Shown here: positions 36,320-45,193 of the stretch, piece by piece | Position numbering within the stretch: the first letter of the stretch is position 1 | Layout of the letters: the number at the start of each line of letters is the position of its first letter | Program-made: the position numbers and the translations under genes | NCBI GenBank assembly: GCA_028710885.1 | Contig: JAQTTG010000004.1 | Location: 186,001-250,000 of the forward strand | Length of the DNA stretch: 64,000 nucleotides | From: Sulfuricurvum sp. | GTDB taxonomy: Bacteria; Campylobacterota; Campylobacteria; Campylobacterales; Sulfurimonadaceae | Reading direction: 5' to 3' | Notes under the pieces: model-generated | Databases searched by the model: none | What the model was told of the DNA's origin: nothing | Seen by the model: only the letters and a program-made list of their open reading frames with translations

Positions 36320-37222
36320 TTGTTCGAAACCTTTATCGATAAACTCCGTAACGGAACTTATATTACCCTTGAGACTACTCCATCACGTTCGGCACAATTT
36401 GCCCCGACAATTGAAAAAATTGCCGCGTTGGGTTTGGATAAACTCGTAGACGGATTCAGTACTACCGACAATCCGCTCGCCAAACTCAAATACAATGCTC
36501 TTTTTGCCGCAATGAAACTCCAAGACCGTTTCGGGCTCCCGACGCTGGCAACAATGAGTATGCGCGACCGTAACCGTATTGCACTCCAGTCCGATCTCCT
36601 CGGTGCTAATGAAGCAGGTGTCCGTGCCATACTTGCCCTCACGGGAGACAGCGCCCATTATTCTGATCAGCCACATGCCAAAGGTGTATTTGAGGGAAAT
36701 AGTAAACTCCTTCTCGACATCATCACCACTCTCAATCGTGGAACCGATCTTGCCGAACAAAAACTGATTGTACCTGTAGAAGAAATTTTTCCTTTTGCCG
36801 TCATCGATGCTTATGCCAAAAGTACCGCCACGTTACAGAAAAAAATGACCAAAAAAGTCGCCCACGGAGCCATTGCCATCATCTCTCAACCCGTCTATGA
36901 TCTTGAAAATGCCCATAAACTACTCGATATGATGAGCGAAGCAAACGCTGAAAACAACGCGGCGTGTGTACTCGTTTTAGGCTATTTTCCGATTACAAAA
37001 CTGCGAACTGCCCGATTTTTGGATGAAAACGTTCCTGGAATTTTCGTGCCGCATACGTGGGTCGAAGCACTCGAAGCGGCTTCGCTGATTAGCCCAGAAG
37101 AAGAGTACCACGTCGGATTTGAACTGAGTAAAAACCTCTTCGAAGAACTCAAAGCACTTCACCCGAAAATTCATATCATGACGGCGAATCAATTCGAACT
37201 TGCAAAGGCGATTTTGAGTTAA
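36320..37222 (+). CDS. methylenetetrahydrofolate reductase-family protein
   Basis: A 300-residue TIM-barrel protein of the MetF family. Visible are TLETTPSRSA, MRDRNRIALQSDLLGANEAG (matching the family motif RDRNR), LALTGDSA and an AIAIISQPVYD stretch (IxQP of MetF). MetF makes 5-methyl-THF for methionine synthesis; this member is divergent, and an alternative folate-linked role is possible. The start is TTG behind AAAAGGG. The gene is richer in G+C than its surroundings, like purH and serS. Confidence 0.8.
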   Translation: MFETFIDKLRNGTYITLETTPSRSAQFAPTIEKIAALGLDKLVDGFSTTDNPLAKLKYNALFAAMKLQDRFGLPTLATMSMRDRNRIALQSDLLGANEAGVRAILALTGDSAHYSDQPHAKGVFEGNSKLLLDIITTLNRGTDLAEQKLIVPVEEIFPFAVIDAYAKSTATLQKKMTKKVAHGAIAIISQPVYDLENAHKLLDMMSEANAENNAACVLVLGYFPITKLRTARFLDENVPGIFVPHTWVEALEAASLISPEEEYHVGFELSKNLFEELKALHPKIHIMTANQFELAKAILS

Positions 37223-37289
37223 ATATTAAATCTAAATTGACGATAATACGCACAAAAGAAAACTTTTTTCATTATTATCCGGAGGGAAA

Positions 37290-39149
37290 ATGCGTATTTT
37301 CTTAATTATTTTACTACCAATCATTGTCCTATTAATGATGCTCTACTCTTTTTTTGATCCAAAACCTATCGAAAAAATTAATAATTTGACTTCAGTCCCC
37401 ATCGTCTTATCAAATCCGACTGTGCCAGATATTTCATTAGACACACTCTCTACACCAACATCAATAGCCCTATTATGCGATCCAAAGTCTTCATCCATGA
37501 TCAGTAGAATATTACGAATTTCGGGCGTTCCATTCTTTTTTGCAGACAATCTAAATAGTTTGTCTGCAAAAATTGCCTATCTGGATGCGGGATCTTTTCT
37601 TCCAAATTGGTTTACCCCTGAACGGGTTACAATGTTGGAAAATTTTGTTGACAAAGGGGGCCGTTTAATTATTGTTGGTGTCAATCATGATATTGCATCA
37701 AAACTCTCCCCTATTTTGCAATCACGATCTCTTAACACTGGGCATATGCACAAAAAATTTACACTTCTACCCGACAAATGGAACCGATATTTAGATGACC
37801 CGAATGAACAAAACTATACATTATCTACAATGGATGATAAAGCTCCTTATTCTACCGCTATTACAACCTATTCAAAAGACACTATTCTTGCACGTTATGA
37901 AGATGGAAATGTGGCAGCAATCCGATACAAATACAAAAAAGGAGATATTACCTTGATAGGAATATCTTCATATGATTTACGGCTTCGTAATTTAGTCGGA
38001 AGAGATTACAATGCCAATCAGCACTATTGTGACGATTTTGAACCACTTTCAGACTATCTTTCTTTGTTAATAAAAGGGATGTATGAATCAACATTTCCGA
38101 TAGGGGTAACCCTTCATACCGCTCCTTATGGGTACCAATCAACTCTTTTAATTACGCATGACGTTGATTACCGATATTCCATGGAGGAAGGGATGAAAAA
38201 GTTTGCTGAATCAGAAATACGTGAACATACCCCAAGTACTTTTTTTATCCAAACAAAATATCTCACTGATGATAAAGATGTCGCTTTTTTTACCCCAAAA
38301 ACAGCACGAATTTTCCCTTGGTTGCAAAAAAATGGGTTTGAAATTGGCTCCCATACTGTAATGCATACTCGAAACTTCAATAAGCTCCCTATAGGTACGT
38401 GCAAAGAATTTTATCCTGAGTATAAACCAATCAGCTTTACCGATACGGAAGATCAAAATAATCCAACCCTTTGCGGTGAATTAAAAGTAAGTAAAGAACT
38501 TTTAAATGGGATAAAGGGAGGCAATATTGTATCTTTTAGAAGTGGAGAACTTTTGTATCACAAAGACCTACCCCATGTTATGGAACGGCTCGGATACACT
38601 CAAGGTTCTAACTTTTCAGCTGAAGATGTACTCTCCTATTTTCCTTATCGCTATCCTTACGATAAATATACCCTTGATAAAGAAAGCAATATATTTGAAT
38701 TCCCATTAAGTTATGAAGATGAAATGTCACCTCCTCTTATATTTCGTGTGAACAAAGCGGTAAGCTTATTTGATAAAATTTATAATAATGGTGCAGTTTT
38801 TGTTTTATTAATACATCCTGATTGCACATGGTGGAAACTTAAAAATTTTGATTTATCGTTTGAAGAAAAATTTCTTCATGCCCTTCCTAATGATGTTTGG
38901 CGCACAACAATGTCTAAAGCTGGAAATTTTTGGCATTTTAGAGATACACTTAATTGGCACTATCAACAGCTGAACAACCATCTTATCATCACAATCAAAT
39001 CACACTCTGATTTTAAAGGTATAACATTTACCTTAAATACAAACTATCATGTGCGCTCTATCACATCAGGAGTACATGTTCAAAATCAAAAAATTATTGG
39101 TGATTTACATAATGGAGAGAATCAATGGGAATTTGACATTGTTCCTTAA
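37290..39149 (+). CDS. membrane-anchored polysaccharide deacetylase-like protein
   Basis: The first gene of a probable exopolysaccharide locus. The 619-residue protein has an N-terminal anchor (IFLIILLPIIVLLMMLYSFF), a region of about 240 residues resembling a glutamine-amidotransferase-like fold, then a NodB-type domain from about 285. NodB motif 1 is THDVDY and motif 2 is SHTVMH; these hold the catalytic Asp and the metal-binding Asp-His-His. It ends with a C-terminal beta-rich segment. Strong GGAGGG ribosome binding site. Likely removes acetyl groups from a polymer at the periplasmic side. Confidence 0.8.
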   Translation: MRIFLIILLPIIVLLMMLYSFFDPKPIEKINNLTSVPIVLSNPTVPDISLDTLSTPTSIALLCDPKSSSMISRILRISGVPFFFADNLNSLSAKIAYLDAGSFLPNWFTPERVTMLENFVDKGGRLIIVGVNHDIASKLSPILQSRSLNTGHMHKKFTLLPDKWNRYLDDPNEQNYTLSTMDDKAPYSTAITTYSKDTILARYEDGNVAAIRYKYKKGDITLIGISSYDLRLRNLVGRDYNANQHYCDDFEPLSDYLSLLIKGMYESTFPIGVTLHTAPYGYQSTLLITHDVDYRYSMEEGMKKFAESEIREHTPSTFFIQTKYLTDDKDVAFFTPKTARIFPWLQKNGFEIGSHTVMHTRNFNKLPIGTCKEFYPEYKPISFTDTEDQNNPTLCGELKVSKELLNGIKGGNIVSFRSGELLYHKDLPHVMERLGYTQGSNFSAEDVLSYFPYRYPYDKYTLDKESNIFEFPLSYEDEMSPPLIFRVNKAVSLFDKIYNNGAVFVLLIHPDCTWWKLKNFDLSFEEKFLHALPNDVWRTTMSKAGNFWHFRDTLNWHYQQLNNHLIITIKSHSDFKGITFTLNTNYHVRSITSGVHVQNQKIIGDLHNGENQWEFDIVP

Positions 39150-39954
39150 ACTATATCCCTCTGTCCAAATAATATTAGCATTACTCATTCTCATTCTTTT
39201 CTACGGATGCGCCAAGCCCAATATTCCAAATAAAGAAATAACAAACGGAGTGTGGGCATGGAACCGTTTGGATAATCTGTCAAAAACATCTCAATATTCA
39301 ATTAGTACTGTGTATTTACAACGACACAACACAGAAATTGACGAACCTTTCCGTCAAGATGCTAAACAGCTTAAAAATGGTTATATATTTTGGCTTTTGG
39401 ATGGAAACACAGCATCCATTGATGATCCCTCATTTATCCAATACGATATCTCTATTCTCGATCAAGCGCTCAAAGAGCACATAGAGATACAAGGGCTTCA
39501 TCTTGATATAGAGCTCTATACTCGAGCTGACTATACTCCTGAAACAATGGAAAATTTATGGCGCCGCTATCTGATCACATTGAAAAATGTTGCTGATGAA
39601 TTACATAAAAGAGGGTTAAAACTCTCTATCTCTATCCCTTTTTGGCTCGATACAATAACGCTCAACAATCGTCCACTATGCGATCAAGTGATGGACATTG
39701 CCGATGAAACCGTTATCATGTCCTATCGTACTGATTCAAATGATCTTTTAGCAACGGTTGAGCATGAATTAAACTATGCACAGACGCATGGAAAATCTAT
39801 CTTTTTAGCAGTTGACCTCTCCCCATCCAATGAAGCAAATGGAGAAAAACTATCATTTTTTAATCATAAGAATAAATTAAAGGATGTTATAACTATTAAA
39901 ATTAATAATATATCATTCAAAGGATGGGTATTTCACAGCCTTGATGATATTTAA
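39112..39954 (+). CDS. glycosidase-like TIM-barrel lipoprotein
   Basis: About 280 residues. The ATG at 39112 is preferred over the track's 39049, though TTG starts at 39133 and 39139 also fit. The N-terminus is a hydrophobic signal ending LILFYGC, a lipobox-like sequence, so a lipoprotein is likely. The body looks like a glycoside hydrolase or DUF4434-type TIM barrel: LHLDIELYT (DxE pair) near 130, LKLSISIPFW, ETVIMSYRT. It overlaps the deacetylase gene by 38 bases and would be expected to process the exopolysaccharide. Substrate unknown. Confidence 0.65.
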   Translation: MERINGNLTLFLKLYPSVQIILALLILILFYGCAKPNIPNKEITNGVWAWNRLDNLSKTSQYSISTVYLQRHNTEIDEPFRQDAKQLKNGYIFWLLDGNTASIDDPSFIQYDISILDQALKEHIEIQGLHLDIELYTRADYTPETMENLWRRYLITLKNVADELHKRGLKLSISIPFWLDTITLNNRPLCDQVMDIADETVIMSYRTDSNDLLATVEHELNYAQTHGKSIFLAVDLSPSNEANGEKLSFFNHKNKLKDVITIKINNISFKGWVFHSLDDI

Positions 39955-40038
39955 TCATATAATAAGTCACATTTCTGTTAATTGTTACCTAAATACAGTA
40001 TACTATCAATAATTCTTATCTAATAAAGTTTAACTAAT

Positions 40039-40431
40039 ATGCAAACACCGCCTTTAATATTATGCGTTGATGACAATCAAACAATTATCTCTTTTCTCGT
40101 CAACTATTTATCTCGGAATGGGTATCGAATACTCACTGCTTTCGACGGTGAAGAAGGGCTTGCGAAAATGAAAGAATTTCATCCCGACTTAACGTTACTG
40201 GATCTTAATATGCCGAAGATGACCGGATTTGATGTTGCTTATGCCGCACACAATGATTCTGAATTAATCAAAATTCCCATTGTAATCCTTTCCGCACTTT
40301 CACAAGCTCATAACAAAGAACGCTACGAGCTAAAAAATGTTTATGATTATCTTACCAAACCGGTCAACCCTGCAAAATTATTATCAGTAATCGAAACTAC
40401 GTTAAAAGAGTCAAAACGTCTACATGCGTAA
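40039..40431 (+). CDS. single-domain response regulator
   Basis: A 130-residue CheY-like receiver without an output domain. It has the acidic pair LCVDDNQ, phospho-acceptor Asp in TLLDLNMPKM near 54, Ser in VILSALSQ near 84 and Lys in LTKPVNP near 112. It sits within the polysaccharide locus and overlaps the YaiO-like gene by eight bases, suggesting that it controls the synthase or secretion complex by protein contact. Its kinase is not in this window. Confidence 0.85.
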   Translation: MQTPPLILCVDDNQTIISFLVNYLSRNGYRILTAFDGEEGLAKMKEFHPDLTLLDLNMPKMTGFDVAYAAHNDSELIKIPIVILSALSQAHNKERYELKNVYDYLTKPVNPAKLLSVIETTLKESKRLHA

Positions 40432-41488
40432 TTTTAATTTCAGTATACTGTTCGTCCTCATAATCATACCGTCATCTATTTTGGCAGAAATTTCACCCAA
40501 TAGTTCTTCCAACTATTCTGTCGAAAATTACGATGAAAATATTAAAAACATCTCTAATCTAATTTCTAAAAATGATTTTCCGCAAGCAATAGATCGCCTG
40601 CAGGCTATGGATAAACGCTATCCGGAGAATGTTGAAATTCTTGAACTTTTGGCATCTTTACAGTATTGGAGCCACAACTATCCGGAAGCTACTTCTTATT
40701 ATCAAATACTTTATAATAAAACTCATAATTCATTCTACTTAGATAAAATCGATGAGATTTCGACTGCATCGGTGAATGATCAATTCACGGTTAAAAAGAA
40801 CTTTGTCATGCTAAAAGGTGAAGCCTATAGCTATGGTTCCAATCATAATTCAGAGCAAGACATCACTTTCCAAGCAGGCATTCACGCATTAGAAATGACA
40901 TGGATAGGAAGTACCGCATCGATTCATCGGTATGCTCTTACCGATCGACAAAATGGCTTAGAGGTTTATCGTAATTTAGGAGAAAAAACCTCTAAACGAT
41001 GGGGATTTATTTCATTATATCAATCACCAAATCCATACTTTTTGCCTTTATGGGATTACTCTGCCGGAATTTATCAGGGAATTTTTCAAGATACGGAAAT
41101 TGGGCTAGTATATCGACGTATGATATTTCAAAATGCTTCGATCGATATTTACAAGCCTTCTATCGCATTTCCAATACCATGGAATAATACTATGCGATTA
41201 ACCGAAGAACTCTATTTGGTCCCTTCTTCCCACTCTTATGCGAATGTCTCCACATTGGCTTATGATCCGACAGAGCATCTTCATCTGCACTACGCCCTTA
41301 CACTCGGAAATGGTTACGAAGTCACCGGAGCCGATCCTCTTTTACACACACGCACTTTTTCTCAAGCAATAGGGGGAGATTGGCGCTTTAGTCCTTCATG
41401 GTCAATAGGAATTGCATTAACCGATGGAAGAAGAACCAATTTATACCGAAGAAGCGGTGGAGAAATATTTCTCAAATATTTTTGGTAA
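40424..41488 (+). CDS. YaiO-like outer-membrane beta-barrel with TPR segment
   Basis: A 354-residue outer-membrane protein. After a signal peptide (ILFVLIIIPSSILA) comes a TPR-like helical part (about 45-115, PEATSYYQILYNKTH), then a C-terminal barrel of alternating strands (about 125-354) ending in the aromatic LKYFW typical of barrels. The combination matches the YaiO family, encoded next to glycosyltransferases in E. coli. It probably secretes the polymer made by the GT2 enzyme. It overlaps the regulator gene and abuts the HEAT-repeat gene. Confidence 0.8.
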   Translation: MRNFNFSILFVLIIIPSSILAEISPNSSSNYSVENYDENIKNISNLISKNDFPQAIDRLQAMDKRYPENVEILELLASLQYWSHNYPEATSYYQILYNKTHNSFYLDKIDEISTASVNDQFTVKKNFVMLKGEAYSYGSNHNSEQDITFQAGIHALEMTWIGSTASIHRYALTDRQNGLEVYRNLGEKTSKRWGFISLYQSPNPYFLPLWDYSAGIYQGIFQDTEIGLVYRRMIFQNASIDIYKPSIAFPIPWNNTMRLTEELYLVPSSHSYANVSTLAYDPTEHLHLHYALTLGNGYEVTGADPLLHTRTFSQAIGGDWRFSPSWSIGIALTDGRRTNLYRRSGGEIFLKYFW

Positions 41489-43063
41489 ATGCAAATATTT
41501 CGCTGTAAAATAAAAAAGATCACTTATCTATTTTATTTATCACTACTTTCTCATTTTCTTTATGCTCAACCCCCTCAACTTTTACCAAAAGAACGAGTTT
41601 ATACCCTCAGACTTTTTTCTGCTACCTCTATCGAAGCAGCCCAACATGAACTGCATAAATACTCTTTACCAAATCAAAATAATATTAAACTTTATAAAGT
41701 TGGACCCTATATTGTTGCTCAATACGGTATGAGCAAAACACCAGATGCCCTCAATTCAGATTTAAACCAATACATTAAAATAGGCTTTAAACACGCCATC
41801 ATTATGACAACGACAACTTGGCATATGCAAACCGAAGAGATCAATCAAACAATACCTGATGAACAACCTACTATAGACTTATTACCAGCAGTTGCGAATG
41901 AAGAAACGTTAATAATAGAATCTCCTACTAAATCAACACACATATCTTTTATCGACCATTCAAAAAAAATAACTATTTTTTTCCGACACTTTCTGATATC
42001 AGGTATCCTTTTTTTTATCATCCTCTCATTTATTACTATTTTTGCCCTGTTCATTCATAAAACACGAATTGAATCAAAAATGAGAGAAGTCGAAAAATTA
42101 AAAAATTTTTATCGGGATCATTTAACACTTTCCCTTTTTGATGAAGTACCAGAAGATGCAATCTCACCTCTGCATAAAGAACTAGAATACGAAGCCTTCA
42201 GTGATATTGTTATTGAGCTTCTTGAAACATTTAATGATTCTATGTATAAATCTATTTTACATAACGCGCTTATACACTATGGTGTATTGGATTATTATCT
42301 CGATATAGCAATGTCAAATCAAAGTACAAATAATCGACTTAATGCGGTGGATCGTCTTGCTATGTGTCATTATGAAGAGAATCATCCATTCTTTTTATCT
42401 ATTATCCGCGATGACTCAATCGATATCTCTATCCGGAACAGTGCATTAACAGGACTTAGCTTTATACTTGATCCAGAAGAATCAGAACTTTTTTTATCAG
42501 CCCTTATCAAAACGGATACATCCGGTAAATTTACCGAATATTTGTTAAGCAATGCAATACAAAGATTTATTGAACTCGATAATCACATGGCCATCATCGC
42601 AATATTTTATTGGTTACAGCTTCAATCGAACTATTTCACCCTCAAAGCTTTTATTGAAGCTGTCTCCATCATTGGATATGAATCGATTATTCCAGAATTG
42701 CAATCTCTATATTTTATGAGTGTTCATGAAAGTCTAAAAATAACCATCGTAAGAGCGCTTGGAACTTTTGGGCATATAACGGATAAAACCATTTTAGTTG
42801 ATGCATTCAAAAGTAGCAATGAGACGCTTCGCATAGTAGCAGCAAAAAGTATATCATCCTATCAAGGAAGTGATTTAACTACTCTCGCATCTCTGCACCT
42901 TAGTGATGATTCATTTTACGTTCGATACAATATTTCGCGTTCTCTATCCAAACTCAACGGCGGTATCGATATTTTGCATAACATTGCGATTTCCGGACAA
43001 GATTTATTTGCTAGAGAATGTGCCGTCTTTTCACTTCACCTGATAGAAGACACAAATGTTTGA
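41489..43063 (+). CDS. membrane-anchored HEAT-repeat protein
   Basis: A 524-residue protein: signal/anchor and an N-terminal periplasmic part of about 130 residues, a transmembrane helix (LISGILFFIILSFITIFALFI at about 170-190), then a C-terminal cytoplasmic array of HEAT-like helical pairs (repeating motifs such as AAKSISSYQGSDLTTLASLHL) from about 210 to the end. The N-terminal part looks SPOR-like (LFSATSIEAAQHELHKYS), possibly peptidoglycan-binding. It probably scaffolds the synthase across the periplasm. It starts directly after the barrel gene and overlaps the synthase by eight bases. Confidence 0.75.
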   Translation: MQIFRCKIKKITYLFYLSLLSHFLYAQPPQLLPKERVYTLRLFSATSIEAAQHELHKYSLPNQNNIKLYKVGPYIVAQYGMSKTPDALNSDLNQYIKIGFKHAIIMTTTTWHMQTEEINQTIPDEQPTIDLLPAVANEETLIIESPTKSTHISFIDHSKKITIFFRHFLISGILFFIILSFITIFALFIHKTRIESKMREVEKLKNFYRDHLTLSLFDEVPEDAISPLHKELEYEAFSDIVIELLETFNDSMYKSILHNALIHYGVLDYYLDIAMSNQSTNNRLNAVDRLAMCHYEENHPFFLSIIRDDSIDISIRNSALTGLSFILDPEESELFLSALIKTDTSGKFTEYLLSNAIQRFIELDNHMAIIAIFYWLQLQSNYFTLKAFIEAVSIIGYESIIPELQSLYFMSVHESLKITIVRALGTFGHITDKTILVDAFKSSNETLRIVAAKSISSYQGSDLTTLASLHLSDDSFYVRYNISRSLSKLNGGIDILHNIAISGQDLFARECAVFSLHLIEDTNV

Positions 43064-44453
43064 CATACTCTTAATTATTATTATCCTTGTACAAATAATT
43101 ATTTTTATTTACTTTCTCATTCTCAATAGTACCTATTCGGCTTTTACATTTATTGCATTGGATGATATTATTAAACGAGAAGTATACGGTAGCCGATTTC
43201 GACTTCACCAAACCCTTTCCACTTCTTTATACAGGCCTATTTCTCTTATTGTTCCTGCTTACAATGAACAAGCAACTATTGTCAGCAGTATCCGTTCTCA
43301 GCTAGCTTTACACTATCCAGAATACGAAATAATCATTGTCAATGATGGGTCAAAAGATGAAACCATAAGTCGATTAGTAGAGGCATTCCATTTTATACCC
43401 GTTGAAAAACCTGTAAAACTAGAAATATACCATCAGCCAATCAGACAAGTTTACATCTCTTTAATAAATCCAAATTTATGGCTTATCGATAAAGACAACG
43501 GTGGAAAATTCGATGCAATAAACTGCGGTATTAATGCTTGTAACTATCCCCTATTTTGTGTTGTTGACGCGGATTCTTTACTAGAGCATGACAGCCTCTT
43601 ACGAGCAGGCTCTATTTTTGCCCACGATAAAGAAGTCGTAGCAGTAGGAGGAACTGTTCGTCCATTAAACGGATGTACCGTTGTCAATGGTCAAGTTATC
43701 TCTATCAAAACACCCTCAAAATGGATAGAGCTATTTCAATCTGTTGAATACACTCGTGGATTTTTAGCTGGGCGATCAGCATGGAATTTATTTGATGCTT
43801 TACTCATCATTTCAGGTGCTTTTGGTATTTTTCGAAAAGATATTGCACAAAAGATAGGAGGATACCGCCATACAGTAGGCGAAGATATGGATTTGGTCGT
43901 TCGGATACATCGCTATTGTATCGATAATGCTATCCCCTATAAAATTCTCTCCGTTCCTGACCCTATATGCTGGACACAAGTGCCTGATGACTGGACATCA
44001 CTCATGAAACAGCGAAACCGTTGGCACAGAGGGCTGATTGATGTTTTATGGCACAATAAAGTTATGTTATTCAACCCAAAATACAAAAAAGTAGGATTAC
44101 TCGGTATGACCTATTTTTTCTTTGTCGAGGCATTAGGACCAACCATAGAAATGTTTGGATATATCAGTTTTATTATCTTCTATATTTTCGGATTGATCGA
44201 TAGAGAAATCAGTATTTATATCTTTTTATTCGCATTTACGTGGGGAAGCTATATCACTCTAAGCTCAATTTTCTTGGACAATTTTATCCATAAACGCTAT
44301 TCAACCAGTAGAGATTTACTCAAACTTGCCCTCTTTGGCTTATTTGAATCTTTTGGCTACCGTCAGCTCATGACAATCGAACGATTTATCGCGACATTTC
44401 AATTTTGGCGTAAAGGTTGGGGAAAAATTAATCGTAAAGAAATCGCACCGTAA
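43056..44453 (+). CDS. processive family 2 glycosyltransferase (exopolysaccharide synthase)
   Basis: The inner-membrane synthase of the locus. One N-terminal helix (ILVQIIIFIYFLIL) precedes a GT-A domain with NDGSKDE, DADSLL (DxD), GEDMD and QRNRW (QxxRW of processive synthases), then three C-terminal helices. The overall plan resembles PgaC (poly-N-acetylglucosamine synthase), and the neighbouring deacetylase would fit a PNAG-like product. Length 465 residues, typical. Overlaps the HEAT-repeat gene by eight bases. Confidence 0.88.
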   Translation: MFDILLIIIILVQIIIFIYFLILNSTYSAFTFIALDDIIKREVYGSRFRLHQTLSTSLYRPISLIVPAYNEQATIVSSIRSQLALHYPEYEIIIVNDGSKDETISRLVEAFHFIPVEKPVKLEIYHQPIRQVYISLINPNLWLIDKDNGGKFDAINCGINACNYPLFCVVDADSLLEHDSLLRAGSIFAHDKEVVAVGGTVRPLNGCTVVNGQVISIKTPSKWIELFQSVEYTRGFLAGRSAWNLFDALLIISGAFGIFRKDIAQKIGGYRHTVGEDMDLVVRIHRYCIDNAIPYKILSVPDPICWTQVPDDWTSLMKQRNRWHRGLIDVLWHNKVMLFNPKYKKVGLLGMTYFFFVEALGPTIEMFGYISFIIFYIFGLIDREISIYIFLFAFTWGSYITLSSIFLDNFIHKRYSTSRDLLKLALFGLFESFGYRQLMTIERFIATFQFWRKGWGKINRKEIAP

Positions 44454-44459
44454 TAGATA

Positions 44460-44966
44460 TTATTTTGACTCTTTTAATGCAGCTTCTATCGCTTGCCCAA
44501 CTTTTACAGCTCTATGCTTTCCTAAATAACAATGGATATAAATTTTTTCCTCTTGATGCGTTTGCACATATCCAATAATTTTATTTATCTCTTCCTTTGC
44601 ACTGTCTGTATTTAATTTGTCAGAATCCAATGGAAAATTGATCACCTTCAAATTAGATGTTTTACAATTTTCTTTTTCCACTTCGTACAAATCTTTTTCT
44701 TGTGGAATGCCAGATGTATTTAGTAATGAAATTACTGTCGTAACATGCAGTTTATTTTTAAGGGCATCCAAATCATCTTGTCTCGGATACGCGCCTATAA
44801 TAACGTTTGAACTAACCACTTTTGCATCCGCCTGTAGCCAATGCAAAGGGTATAAGTAAGGTTCTAAAAAAGCAAAAAGCTGAAAAACAATAATACCGAT
44901 TACTGCTGTAAATACACTAAGTGGCATAATGTTTGCCATTATTTTTTTGAAAAAAGATTTAATCAT
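44460..44966 (-). CDS. membrane-anchored dual-specificity phosphatase-like protein
   Basis: A 168-residue protein with one N-terminal helix (LSVFTAVIGIIVFQLFAF) and a small phosphatase domain carrying IHCYLGKHRAV (HCx5R) near 150. Asp in FPLDSD may be the general acid. It faces the polysaccharide operon on the opposite strand with a six-base gap. It could dephosphorylate a protein or lipid of that system; equally it might be unrelated. Confidence 0.75.
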   Translation of the reverse strand: MIKSFFKKIMANIMPLSVFTAVIGIIVFQLFAFLEPYLYPLHWLQADAKVVSSNVIIGAYPRQDDLDALKNKLHVTTVISLLNTSGIPQEKDLYEVEKENCKTSNLKVINFPLDSDKLNTDSAKEEINKIIGYVQTHQEEKIYIHCYLGKHRAVKVGQAIEAALKESK

Positions 44967-45155
44967 TTACAATACACCTTTGCTATCAAATTTTAGATTA
45001 TATAATCTATTTTTATTTTAAAATCAGAATTATGGCTAAAATCTTCCATAAAGTATATTATTATCTTTAAATACTTTATATTTATGCCATACTAATAATG
45101 CAACGTCATATGATAGTGTAAACATTAAATTGACCTATTTTCAGCCTCATTTGGC

Positions 45156-45161
45156 TATAAT
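45156..45161 (+). promoter_or_regulatory. -10 box of serS-pflB
   Basis: A consensus TATAAT lies 32 bases before the serS ATG, with a TTGACC at 45130-45135 that is 20 bases upstream (longer than the usual 17). The 227-base gap before serS otherwise shows no ORF or structure that I can support. Confidence 0.5.
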
Positions 45162-45193
45162 CGATCATTATTAAATAGCAGGAATAACCCTTT

